Part shown: in pieces, positions 46,601 to 56,196 of the stretch
How the letters are laid out: each line of letters starts with the position of its first letter
Numbering within the stretch: position 1 is the first letter of the stretch
Assembly: GCA_000469685.2 (NCBI GenBank)
Contig: LS997564.1
Span: forward strand, 22,292,960 to 22,356,959
Reading direction: 5' to 3'
From: Haemonchus contortus
Taxonomy: Eukaryota > Nematoda > Chromadorea > Rhabditida > Trichostrongylidae
DNA: 64,000 nt
Notes under the pieces: generated by a model
What the model saw: only the letters and a program-made list of their open reading frames with translations
Told to the model about the DNA's origin: nothing
Databases searched by the model: none
Made by a program: the position numbers and the translations under genes

Positions 46601-47110
46601 TAAGAATAAGGACTTGGCTCTCATGGAAAAAGTCCAAAAAATTTTACTAGGAGAGTCCTATTGCCTCGCAATGGTCTCTTATAGTCCAGACTCCCATAAG
46701 TAGCAAATATTTCCTGATTCCTCCCTTGCATTACAGACGAGACCTTGCAGAGATTGCTTACTTTTAGAGCTGTTAACGATTTTTTCGGTTCTATGATATC
46801 ATATCATCTAAAACCAGGGGAAGAGAACTATAAATATCGTTCCGTAGGCCTGAAACCACAATTAGAATTTGTTTACTATTAGGACTAGACTACCTTTTAT
46901 GCGTACCAGTGAATCTACATCCGTCCGAAGCCCTGATGCTTTTTTCAAACGGTCCGAGCAAAACTTTCACTACGAGCATAGGAGTGAAGTGTCGTCATCT
47001 ATCTGTTTGTTAGGAACTGTTGCAGGTTTTCATCTGTGGTTGTTTCGTATTTACACTATATGCTTTTCTCACGCTGCCTCATATAACGTATGAAATAAAT
47101 GAATTCAAAT
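43700..47110 (+). mobile_element. CR1/Jockey-type LINE, heavily decayed
   Basis: Plus-strand pieces occur in the order of a CR1-like element. Endonuclease remnants at about 44720-45000 include 'DFNMPEVNWADW'. A thumb-side segment at about 45290-45400 includes 'RSKIQFTDLKTDGG'. The reverse transcriptase follows: 'QHGFVKGKS' near 45820, 'WIREFLNDRTFRVRLP' near 46020-46075, 'LLSGIPQ' near 46095, 'YADHLKFCKVI' at 46195 (the usual YADD reads YADH) and 'VLIRLYKSYIRPLVENG' at about 46530-46580. It ends near 'atgaaataaatg' at 47090. At least ten frame breaks are needed to connect the pieces. Confidence 0.75.
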
Positions 47111-47180
47111 GTGATGCCATCGCAATGTGATTGAAAAGCTTCTTCTAAAAGCTGGAGCGCTTGGAATCACTAGATCAAGG

Positions 47181-47234
47181 ATATTGCCACCTCTCGTAGA
47201 AACCCAGATATCACCACCTCTCGTAGAAACGCAA
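47181..47234. repeat. 27-bp tandem duplication
   Basis: Two adjacent copies of 27 bases (47181-47207 and 47208-47234) share 'ccacctctcgtagaaac' and differ at a few positions. Confidence 0.85.
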
Positions 47235-47666
47235 ACATGCTGTGTGAGGTCATGGCACAAGATTGAATCATTAAGACAAGATAAGCAAAACTATTGGAAA
47301 ACACCCGATTTTGTCAAACAAATTCCGGCAAGTTGAAATCACGGCTACCACCCTACGTTTACCACACGATAGTGAAACACTAGGGACTTTCATAAGAAGC
47401 CCAAAATTATTGTTTAAACCTGAGGGCGATTTATAAAGACTATTACTCTATGGCTGGCTCCTTCGCAATATAAATCGCACAGAGTATTTCATAGAAATCT
47501 TAATGTGATCGTGAATTGATGACACCCCACCATTCATAGTGGACCGCGTTTTAGACTGCGTTGTGCCTCTTCTCGCGAACTTGTGAACCCTCAACTCACA
47601 TATACTCGTTTCAATGCAAGACGTTGAAAAGTATGAGATGGCGAAACAACTTTCAGTAATCTATCC
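47235..47666. other. Spacer between LINE and LTR element
   Basis: No gene recognised. 47662-47666 (TATCC) is the left target-site copy of the LTR element. Confidence 0.5.
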
Positions 47667-47825
47667 TGTTGCGTCCGAGGTAGCAGGCAGCATATGGAAT
47701 ATATATCAGAGAACGAACTGAACATAACTACAATCGAGGGGTTTGTATATCCCCATGGAAACACTATTCAGGCGGGAAACGTGATCGTGGTCTCAACAGA
47801 AACAAGTCCTATGACCCCTACAACA
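47667..47825 (-). repeat. 3' LTR (element on the minus strand)
   Basis: 159 bp, aligned end to end with 52427-52587. The few purines next to it at 47826-47832 (minus strand GTGGAGG) are the only candidate for a polypurine tract, and a weak one. Confidence 0.9.
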
Positions 47826-47856
47826 CCTCCACGCTAAGATGGCGTACGTCTTCTTC

Positions 47857-49125
47857 TTAGGACCAACCGTCAATCGCTCTCAAGGGCGTCGTGATCTGGT
47901 TCGGCGTTCTCCTGCGATGGCCTGCGACTCGGGAGTAGTTGTCGTTGTGAAGCTGTCTATTGATTGTGGGAGCTGTGCTTCGACCGTACTGGTTGGCATC
48001 ATCGAGGTTGCTTCTTCCGTTACGTGGGATAACCTCGACATCGGCAACAGGGCAGCTCGACGAGTTCTGTTGGTCTCTCTGTAATATTTGGATTATTGCT
48101 AATGCGTAGACGTAACTGGTTGGCATGTCTCTTCCAGATTTGTCCATCGACCGAAATGTCGTAGAGCTTGTTTCCGCACTGTTGTACCAGTTCACCAGGC
48201 GCTTGTTTTGGTGCCTCGAAACGATAGTCCTTACCCACACGGAGTCTCCAATATTGAATTTTTTCTGTCTGGCGCCGTGATGACGATTATATTGTTCCTC
48301 CATTTTTCGGTTCCGATTGCTGTAGTTTGTGATCACGGACGGCTTTAGAAGGCTGAGCTTTGTCCGTGTCTGTCTCCCAAGAAACAATTCTGCCGGCGAC
48401 TTTGCTCCTGGTGCGGAAAGGCAAGGAGTTCCACGGTAATTAAGCACGCACTTTTGTAGAGCTTCTGTCGCTGGTAAATTTTCCTTCATCTTTTTGAAGC
48501 TCCTCTTGAAAGTGTCGACAAAGCGCTCTGCCTGGCCATTCGACTGTGGATGGAATGACGGAGACTTGTTGTGTCTGATACCACTCTGACTGCAGAAATC
48601 GTTGAACTCCGTAGACGTGAATTGCTTTCCATCGTCTTTTACCAGTGTCTGCGGATTGCCGGATTGGGCGAAGAGACGACGTAACTCTCTGATCGCGCAG
48701 CTTGTGGCTGTTGACGACATTTCCACTATCTCCGGCTACTTCGAATAGGCGTCGACAATTATGAGGTACATCTTGCCATCCATAGGCCCTGCAAAATCGG
48801 CGTGTATCCGAATCCATGGTTTGTCCTCCAGTGGCCATGAGTGAAGCGCGGCCTTGGTTGGATTTCTAGCAGTTTCCTGGCAACTACGGCATGTTCGCAC
48901 AAAGTTTTCGAGGATTCGTTGATGTTCGTCCACTAGGCATAGTTTCTGGCGAGCATCTTCATACGAGTCATTCCTGGATGTCCGTCGTGGAGATCGGAAA
49001 GTACTGCGCTCCGTAATGTATCTGGTATGAAAATACGATCTCCGATCAGTGAGCATCCGTTCTGTGTGGAAAGCGATTCCTCGAGAGAACTGAATCTGCT
49101 GATGGCATCCGATTTCTTTGGTCAT
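47857..49125 (-). pseudogene. Integrase region of the LTR element
   Basis: Two overlapping frames (48736-49125 and 47857-48726) carry the integrase. There is a 'CRSC' remnant of the HHCC zinc-binding region, then the catalytic acids: Asp in 'IHADFAGPM', Asp in 'LVKDDGKQFTS' and Glu in 'SNGQAERFV', so the D-D-35-E pattern survives. The 289-residue second frame is the longest uninterrupted coding stretch in the element. A frameshift lies between 'IIVDAYSK' and the second block (near 48730). Confidence 0.85.
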
Positions 49126-49192
49126 TCTCCGCTTTGCACAGAATGTGGCACTTCCTTCAAGATTGGATCCTTGGAAGTTTCTTTGGCTATCT

Positions 49193-49900
49193 TTATGGCA
49201 TCAACAGGTAGCAACGACAGTGCATTGACGGATATGGCAGGAGATCTTTTTCGATTTCTGCGACGACCACTTCTTCCGTTGTCGACTGTTCTGCGATAAG
49301 GCGAGAAAGGGCGTCGGCTCGTCCAAAATTGGTTGTGGATCGGTATTCGATAGTGAAGTCGTAGTTTTTCACTTTCAGTGCCCATTGCTGCACTCGATTA
49401 GCCGTGTAGACAGGCACTCCTTTCTTGCTCCCGAAAATCGCGAGGAGTGGCTTGTAGTCGGTTAACAGCTTGAAATGGCGTCATTGACATTGACAAAATA
49501 TATGTAACGATGGAACTTCCGTAATGCAAACGTTATGGCGAGAGGCTCTTTCTCGACCTGACCGTAATTCTTCTCGGCAGCTGTTATCGAACGGCTGGCG
49601 TGGTGAATCGCTTTCTCGGTTCCGACCGGGAGACGGTGCCTGATCACTGCCGCAAGACGATCTCCTTTGTGGGATCATGTGGGTGAGCAGTAGGTCTTAG
49701 GCTAGCACATCCTCGGCGTGTTGGAAAGCGTCTTGGCACTCGGCGGACCATTTGAACGGGACATTCTTCTTCAGCAATTCGTCCAACGGTGCGCGCAGTT
49801 GTCGCATATCACTGATGAAGTGTTCATAGTAGTTGAGCATCCCAAAAACAATCGCACCTAGCCGACGTCCGTGAGATGTGGCATCTTGCGAATTACCTCG
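49193..49900 (-). pseudogene. RNase H and connection region of the LTR element
   Basis: 'KAIHHASRSITAAEKNYGQVEKEPLA' (as two runs, about 49510-49620) and 'VYTANRVQQWALKVKNYDF' (49330-49410) are typical of the RNase H end of gypsy polyproteins, followed by 'GRADALSRLI'. Frameshifts occur near 49480 and 49690. Confidence 0.8.
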
Positions 49901-50556
49901 ATTTTGGCACTATCGGGTCGAAGTCCAGTGGAGCCGATGATATTTCCACGGTATCGGAGTTAAGGCATCAAGAAATTGCACTTGTTCAACCGAACGCGGA
50001 AGCCGTAGTTGGATATCCCCTTGAACAGAGCTCCCAGATTGGAGGCGTGCTCCACGATATTGCGGCCTGTGACGATAACGTCACGATAAGGTAAGCAGCG
50101 CAGCCTTCGAGTCCACAAATCATAGAATCTACGATTTGTTGGGAGATGCCCGGCGCCGATTTGACGCCAAACGGGAGGCGATGCAACGGAGTAGTCCTCT
50201 GTGCGTATTGATGGTTAACAGCTCCTTCGCCTCGTTCTCGACTTCAAATTGGAAATGAGCATAGGCGAAGTCGATTTGCATGAATGCTGTGCTACCATTC
50301 AGCTTCGCAAAAACGTCGTCCGGAGTTGGCAGCGGGTGTTGATGTAGCATGAGCGCGTCGTTCAATCCAGTAGAAAAGTCGGCACAGAGGCGTAGTGCTT
50401 CATTTGATTTCTTGACGACGACGATCTGCCCAGGCAGAGTAGTCTATCGGGGAAAGCACTTGTTCTGCAAACAAGCGGTTGATCTTTTCATCGAGAGCGG
50501 CGACGAAGGCATGAGGCACAGGGCGCTTCTTCTTGAAAACAGGATGAGCATCGGGT

Positions 50557-50991
50557 AAAATAGCCACGCGGTGATAACAAGAGTGTGCTTCGAAGCCTTT
50601 ATTGCTCCTCAAACGTACCTCAAACTTGGGTAATTAAACCTCAATCAACCTCAACTAGAATAAGAAAACCTCAATCGACCTTAACTCGGATAAGAACGGA
50701 TAAGAACCTCAATCGACCTTCAACAATGAATGAAGGGAACAATCAACATCAAAGGAAGAGCAACACAAAAGCGAGTGAAGTGAAGAAGTCGTGAAGCCTG
50801 CCCTATGTTTTTCCTAGTCGTTTATATAGGCGCGAGACTTACTGTAATCGTTATCTGATCATGTTTCTAGGCTTTTCTCTAGTCACAACAAAATCGCATG
50901 AGAACATTTTTCGCATATTAGCGCTCGCTTGCCAGATGGAATTCACCACGCAATGATAGTTAGAAACAGTTTTGAAATCGCGTTCCGCGAT
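50557..50991 (-). mobile_element. 435-bp insertion in pol carrying an SL1 sequence
   Basis: A 7-bp direct repeat (ATCGGGT at 50550-50556 and 50992-50998) brackets the segment. Protein similarity stops at 'LKPD' on one side and resumes at 'PDAHPVF' on the other. On the minus strand the insert holds a TATA-like motif (CCTATATAAA, 50821-50830) and imperfect repeats of 'gtcgattgaggtt'. It also holds an exact SL1 spliced-leader sequence (50619-50640). No inverted ends and no LTR pair are visible. It could be a solo LTR-like or retrocopy segment. Confidence 0.6.
50619..50640 (-). other. Exact 22-nt nematode SL1 spliced-leader sequence
   Basis: On the minus strand these 22 bases (starting GGTTTAATTACC, ending AAGTTTGAG) are identical to the SL1 leader that nematodes trans-splice onto mRNA 5' ends. 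The bases after it read GTACGTTTGAGG, which does not match the SL RNA gene body, and no Sm-site-like motif follows at the expected distance. It is therefore probably not an SL RNA gene. Confidence 0.85.
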
Positions 50992-51174
50992 ATCGGGTTT
51001 TAGCCGGAGTGTCGCCTTGGTCTTGGTGCATCGTCCGAGTCCTGACTTGAATACGTCGGCATGATTGACCTTCAGTTTGGCGACAATCTCTTCCCGGCAC
51101 GGAGCTGCGGGATCAGCGACGATAGTCACTCCACTGATCTATTTTTGCAGTGGTTCCACTAGTTCGGGAACTTT

Positions 51175-51441
51175 CTAAATCCACTCCCAGCCGAAAATGT
51201 CGAGGTTCTCGGTTACGCAGCAACATCCTTGCCCGTGGTGATGATTTGTTTCTGAGCTCCTTAATACAAAGTCGATCACAAGGTACTCTTCTGTGGGAAT
51301 TTTGGATTCATTAGCGGAGTTGACGATCGTGTTAACTTTAGTAGCTGCGGGCGGTCTTCCAAGCTTCTTCCAACTTGTTTTTGAAAACAGCGTGACCATA
51401 GCGCCAGTGTCGAGCAGAAGATTCAGGGGACGTCCATCCAC
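51175..51441 (-). pseudogene. Aspartic protease region of the LTR element
   Basis: The frame contains 'NLLLDTGAMVTLFSK', the retropepsin active-site motif with Asp-Thr-Gly, and a downstream flap-like segment. It overlaps other frames without a start of its own and would be part of a Gag-Pol polyprotein. Confidence 0.8.
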
Positions 51442-51443
51442 TT

Positions 51444-52402
51444 CTACTTCCAGGTGTGGTTGGGCGTCATTGCATAAAGCATCCTCGATCTGGTAGCTCC
51501 TTGCACCGCTACGTCTGGTCCGTGGGCGTGATGGTGGCGTCGATCCCTGGTTCCCAGATCTTGGATCATGAAGCGCATTAGATTCTTCTTTATTCCTTGG
51601 TTCTTGTTCCTGCTTGCAAATCTTCTTTTTCTCCTCCTGCTGACGTAGTTGATGGAAATGCAGGGGTTTGTGGCGTTCTCCAGCATTCTTGCATCTTCCT
51701 TGTACGACTTGATGAGTTGACGGTGAGGTCTTTGTTTGTGAAGTCGTCTCTTCGATCCAACTTCCTCAGCTGCCGTGTTCTGTAGTCTGCGAACTCGGCT
51801 CCTTGAAATCCGGTAACGTAGACGAGGCATTGGATGCCATCGAAGTTGATGGAGTCGAACTTGGCATCAGAACATCGCGTGCCCACAAGCATCTCGTGAT
51901 TGTTGAAATCCTGGTCGTCGTACTTGATTTTGAGACATTCGAATCGACGACGGAAGAGCGAATCGTTCTAGCCGAACCGAATAGACGGTTCATGGTGGCA
52001 ACGGCTTCATCCCATGGCAGGTCTAGTCGGCGCAGTCTAACCGCAAAACAGCTAGTGGCAGTCTTCGTTCAAACAGCTGACTAGTAAGCGAGTCTTCTCT
52101 TGCTCACTCAGCTCCGTACAGTCGTTGTCGAAAACGTCCTCGATGCGTTTGTACCAGATATCGAACGTTTTTCCGTTCTCGGCGTCGAAATTGAATCTGT
52201 CTATGCGCCGGCAGAGAGAGTTGAAGATAGAGTGTTTTGCAGCTGCGGGATTCGCTCCACTCATGCGCAGCTCCATCTTTTCAAGGGCGCAGAGAAAGGG
52301 GTCGGATGTATTTTTCTGCTGCTTGAGCCTGTGCTGCAGTATCTCCTCCTGTTGCTCCATTCGGCTTTGCGTCAGGGAGAGGATTTCGGCTAGCTTGTCC
52401 AC
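51444..52402 (-). pseudogene. Gag-like region of the LTR element
   Basis: Begins 24 bases inside the LTR. The N-terminal part (52052-52402) is rich in Gln/Glu and helical in character ('LTQSRMEQQEEILQHRLKQQ'). It continues as broken frames with 'FDGIQCLVYVTGFQGAEF', a segment typical of nematode gypsy Gag proteins. No CCHC zinc knuckle is visible. Confidence 0.7.
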
Positions 52403-52410
52403 GGGTCCTT

Positions 52411-52424
52411 GATCCTGATCACCA
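52411..52424 (-). other. Candidate primer-binding site
   Basis: Two bases inside the 5' LTR the minus strand reads TGGTGATCAGGATC, which would pair with a tRNA 3' end finishing in CCA. The tRNA species is not identified. Confidence 0.5.
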
Positions 52425-52426
52425 GT

Positions 52427-52587
52427 TGTTGCGTCCGAGGTAGCAGGCAGCGGATGGTATATTTATTAGAGAACAAACTGAACATAGCTACAATTGAGGG
52501 GTTTATATACCCCCAATGAGATTACTATTTAGGCGGGAAACGTGATCGTGGTCTCAACAGAAGCAATGTCCTACGACCCATACAACA
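52427..52587 (-). repeat. 5' LTR (element on the minus strand)
   Basis: 161 bp. The right target copy TATCC follows at 52588-52592. A minus-strand 'tataaac' at about 52500 could serve as the promoter's TATA. Confidence 0.9.
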
Positions 52588-52796
52588 TATCCCTACCTAT
52601 TCGAGGCCACCAAGTCGATAGACTGGGTTCATTCTTCTACATTCACAAATCGAGAATGTTACAAACACTAGCACGAAAATCATAGTCATACGAAATACGA
52701 TCTCTGCAATTCGATGACTTCAGCTCTGGTACTCCAATAACAGTAATAGAAGAATCACCTCAAAAGAATCACCTCATAAATCCATTCAGAGGATTT

Positions 52797-52893
52797 CTTG
52801 GCAAATTTGGAAAGCAGATTTGAGATCAGCATCCTCCTAGTAGTATAGGTCTCATCTCAAACGGCCACTTCGACTTGGGATTCTTCCCTGGTT
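52797..52893. repeat. Third, partial copy of the 21.5/22.9 kb inverted-end repeat
   Basis: Runs from 'ggcaaatttggaaagcagat' to 'tgggattcttccctggt', matching 22853-22952 in the same orientation. A 61-residue minus-strand frame (52857-53042) reads out of it. Confidence 0.75.
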
Positions 52894-53256
52894 AGTTCGG
52901 CACTTTCAACATGTATCGAATGGAGTTCCCGTACTGTCGCATTAATCACTCTCTTGATACCCTCCACCACGCGGCTGGATTCCATTAGCGGCGTAAATTG
53001 TTTCTGTAGCTCTTTGGGCACGCATACATAAGTCATTTCCATACCAGCACAGCTTCAGTCAATAGACCTTTAAACTTGACACTACTTAGCTCCATGCGGA
53101 ACGAAGGCCAGCGAACAGGGCCAGTGCAACGCAAGAAACTTACAGAGGCAATATACCTAAGGAAGTGACACTTTTACAAGCTCTAAGTACTCACGTGCCA
53201 CTATGAGCAATGTGTGTTCCTTCGATGCAGGTGTAGAAGCAGACCAAAATAGCTCA

Positions 53257-53348
53257 GTCGGTGGATATGAGATCAACAAGAAGGACAAAGTGGGTGGGTA
53301 TGAGATTAACAAGAGAAACAATGTCGGTGGATAGGAGAGAAACAAGAA
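53257..53348. repeat. 33-bp minisatellite, 2.8 units
   Basis: Units at 53257-53289, 53290-53322 and 53323-53348 (partial) share 'tgggta/tatgagat' and 'aacaagag/aa'. Being a multiple of three, the array gives an open minus-strand frame with 11-residue repeats ('LLISYPPT'). Confidence 0.9.
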
Positions 53349-54826
53349 TAGAGCAACCGAACAAGATCAGTCAGAAGTGAGAAAGCTTATCCATTCCCAC
53401 GTCAGCGCCGGCAAGCTAGTCTTGATTATCGGTACGCCAAAACGCTGATATAAAAAAGGTCAAATCAAAAGTTCATATCCATAGCCGTTATGAACTTTAT
53501 AATACCAAAGATGTCAAAATTGGAACCCAAGTCCTTTATCAGCCTTTACCAACTATTATTATTTTCCGGAACCCGTTATTTGCTATCTAGACACAATCTA
53601 AATTACGCAGTGTGCTAGCAAGGCTCCATTGCGGTGCAATAAGATAAGGTGATCTGGCGTTTCTCAATTCAACCCCCATTATCACTACTAACTTTGTCCT
53701 CCTAGTTTTTAGAAATGACCTTTCCACATACTTGATCATCTATAAACGTGCCAAGGTTTTATTGCTAGCATGAACTGTGTAACAACCCAATGGCTCTTGC
53801 TTTCTGTGGCTGCTTATCAGCCCTTTTCATATGCTGGCAGCTTCTGTTACCAAACCTTGACCTAACCGGAGAAATGATTTAGTGGTTTTTGCATTTCAGC
53901 ACCCATCATCAGCCTTTCTGTTTCTGTCGCGAACCGCTTACTATCTTCTCCCAATTTCCCGACCATGAATTTTTGCTTAAAGTTCCTAAGCGGTATGGAA
54001 GTTTGCTACTGCAAAGACGTGATTTGGGTGACCTTAAAATGAGAGTTGTAGATCTTTGAAATAGAAAACAATCAGTTTGTCTGGATCTGTCTTAACCATA
54101 CGGCCGCCTAACAGCGCAGTCCTCGGAACCCGAACACGTGGAAGTAATAAACTGTTCGTAGACTCTAAACTTCGGCCATAATAGCTTCAACTTTCCTAGC
54201 AAAAGTTAGTGATACTTTTTATAGTGAGAATCCTTCGGTTTTGTTTTGCTGTTGCATTTCTTAGTTTATATTCTTTCTTGTTTTGCAAGATATTCATGCA
54301 ACAAAAAAACCATTGTACAAAAAAAAAATGAGGAAACTAAGGAAAGGGGCGGTATCGTCAGTCGCTCTCGAAGTGCAAGAGCTTAGAAGTATATGTACAT
54401 AGTGTTGGAAGGAAATCTGAAATAATATTTTCACGTGTTATGTGTCACGTATAGTTATGCAGTTCGAATCGAGCAGACAGATAGATAGTCGGATAGACAT
54501 CTGACGCTTTGCTCATTTTTCTTCGTTGGAAGGGATGCGATTCCGTTGAAATCAGACGAGTTATGATAATGAATGAAAACAATGGAAAGCCTAATGATCG
54601 TGAATTCCAAAAAGTATTCATCTGATATTTCGAGGAGACCGAGAGAGATCCGTAAAAAAAGAGGTAGGAAAAAACAGATATGGGAAACAGTATCCCCGTC
54701 TAATCTCCAACGGCAAGCGGCGAGGGGCAATTCCATTCCACAAGAGAGCTAGTTGCTGCACTCTTAAAGCGCCCAGTGGTTGCTTGACCATAAACGTACC
54801 GAACTCGACTCTTTTCCTTTTCACAG
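53349..54826. other. No recognisable gene
   Basis: AT-rich, short frames. A 95-residue minus-strand frame (54618-54905) ends next to the possible exon below and has no motif. Confidence 0.45.
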
Positions 54827-54962
54827 AGCGTGGTTGTGGGCATTCGGGTGCTTCAAGGCACGCCGTTCGGGTAAAAGTTACCTCACTCGGAAAGCAGATA
54901 TACAAAATGAATTTATCAGATTTGATCGCTAATCTGATTGATCGTAATGCACTTTCATCAAA
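54827..54962 (+). CDS. Possible first coding exon, product unknown
   Basis: An acceptor with a good pyrimidine tract (CTTTTCCTTTTCACAG, ending 54826) is followed by 80 bases and an ATG (54907) in an AAA context. Nineteen codons ('MNLSDLIANLIDRNALSS') then lead to a consensus donor (GTGAGT at 54963). With no exon seen upstream, the acceptor would suit spliced-leader addition. I cannot find the next exon. A chance arrangement is possible. Confidence 0.3.
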
Positions 54963-55197
54963 GTGAGTCTCGTCAAGTTGTTATAGAGAGCAAAGTTTGG
55001 CAGAGTAGGGTTAGCGAGTCGTGATCGGAAGCTGTTTGTAATTATTATGAGAAATGAATTTCGATATGATATTGATACCGATGAAAGCAATGAGATGAGA
55101 ATGCCTCATTTATGTGATGGTTCACTGGCAGAGCATTCTTCTCTGGTAGGTTGGAAAGCTTCTGTAAAAGCTCTCGCATCATTAGTTTCAGCCTTCG

Positions 55198-55251
55198 AGT
55201 TTGCAGCTGGTAGCTTACCCAGGACCTCTGGTAAGCTACCAGCTGCAAACT
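55198..55251. repeat. Perfect 22-bp snap-back hairpin
   Basis: 55198-55219 is the exact reverse complement of 55230-55251, with a 10-base loop. Confidence 0.95.
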
Positions 55252-56009
55252 ACCAGCTTTCCATTTAACTTTAGACCACTCAAAATCACATCAACAGTCA
55301 ATAAAGAACCTCGTCTTCCAATTATTCACAACAAACTGCTAGGTTTTAGGTTGGTACTTACTGCATGCAACTGGGTACCCATCGAAGCAGAAAAGGCTAT
55401 ATCACTTTTTTTGAGCGGCGATGAGAAGACTTCTGACATATCTAAGGTATACTTGAACAATTACGAGGTCAATAAAGGGTTTCACATCTGCTGGGTCCAA
55501 GTTTATTTTAACTCTTTCTGTTATAATATCGTTGACAACACTTCTCCTTGTACATTCACTGCTATTTTACTTTTCTATGGTGAACCTTATAAGATAAAAC
55601 ATGACAAAGGCTCACTGACACAATACAAATATGTATTTTCATTCAAACTGATTTGCTTCCAAACAGCGATTCCCTCCACAGAGTTTTTCATGATGATAGA
55701 ATAAGGTTATTACTATCATTCAAACCTAATCTTTTTATGTATAAGTCAGTCAAAGATTCCAGTCAGCACCACTTATATAAATTAGTCCTCAGTTTTGCCC
55801 AACACAGTCGTGTTCGTTACTTGTTGTGTAGTAAACGATCCTTGACAACGGACAATTTTCAATTGCCCCAGTCTTGTTACTGTTCACATGGTCATTTATA
55901 TCATCCTTGCTTGTAGCTGGGAGCAAGTGCAGGCTTACAGATACCTGAAGGATGAAGGATTTCCGTTGAATCTCTTTACTTTCTCATGAATCCAAAGCTA
56001 AGTAGAAAA
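55252..56009. other. Unassigned AT-rich stretch
   Basis: A 167-residue plus-strand frame (55201-55704) starts inside the hairpin and has no recognised motif or splice context, so I treat it as chance. Confidence 0.4.
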
Positions 56010-56196
56010 TATTGGGTTGTCGAAAAGTTCCTGCCGAATAAACACCCTTGGTTTATCAAGTGTTTTGAAAAAGATCGTCGGCATAACATCATAGAGTCAT
56101 ATATTTCCTGTATATGTAAATCTTATTCTGTAAGTCTTACCCTTCTCAGGTTATGTTAATATTTTCAAAGCCACTCTGTACAGGGCTTGAGTAAAA

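Larger units (their letters stand above)
49900..51129 (-). pseudogene. Reverse transcriptase region, interrupted
   Basis: Pieces in order are 'ADVFKSGLGRCTKTKATLRLKPD' (as two runs, 51000-51075), the insertion 50557-50991, 'PVFKKKRPVPHAF' (50510-50550), 'HQHPLPTPDDVFAKLNGST' (50280-50345), 'LPFGVKSAPGISQQIVDSM' (50115-50180) and a polymerase box that reads 'AAYLIVTLS' in the open frame where the family has YLDD. The active-site aspartates are therefore lost or out of frame. Confidence 0.8.
47667..52587 (-). mobile_element. Complete but decayed Ty3/gypsy-type LTR retrotransposon
   Basis: Two LTRs (47667-47825 and 52427-52587) in direct orientation each begin TGTTG and end CAACA. They are flanked by the same 5-bp duplication TATCC (47662-47666 and 52588-52592). 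Coding pieces run on the minus strand in the order gag, protease, reverse transcriptase, RNase H, integrase, the Ty3/gypsy order. By hand count the LTRs differ at about 20 of 160 positions, so the insertion is old. The frame is broken repeatedly, and a 435-bp foreign segment sits in pol (50557-50991). The element is small (4.9 kb) with no sign of an envelope gene. Confidence 0.93.

Noticed and set aside
50600..50640. SL RNA gene
   Set aside because: The leader is exact, but the next bases do not match the SL RNA intron-like part, no Sm-type site follows, and the sequence continues within 60 bases into retrotransposon coding sequence.
55201..55704. 167-residue plus-strand gene
   Set aside because: Starts in the snap-back hairpin, has no motif, and composition is that of AT-rich non-coding sequence.
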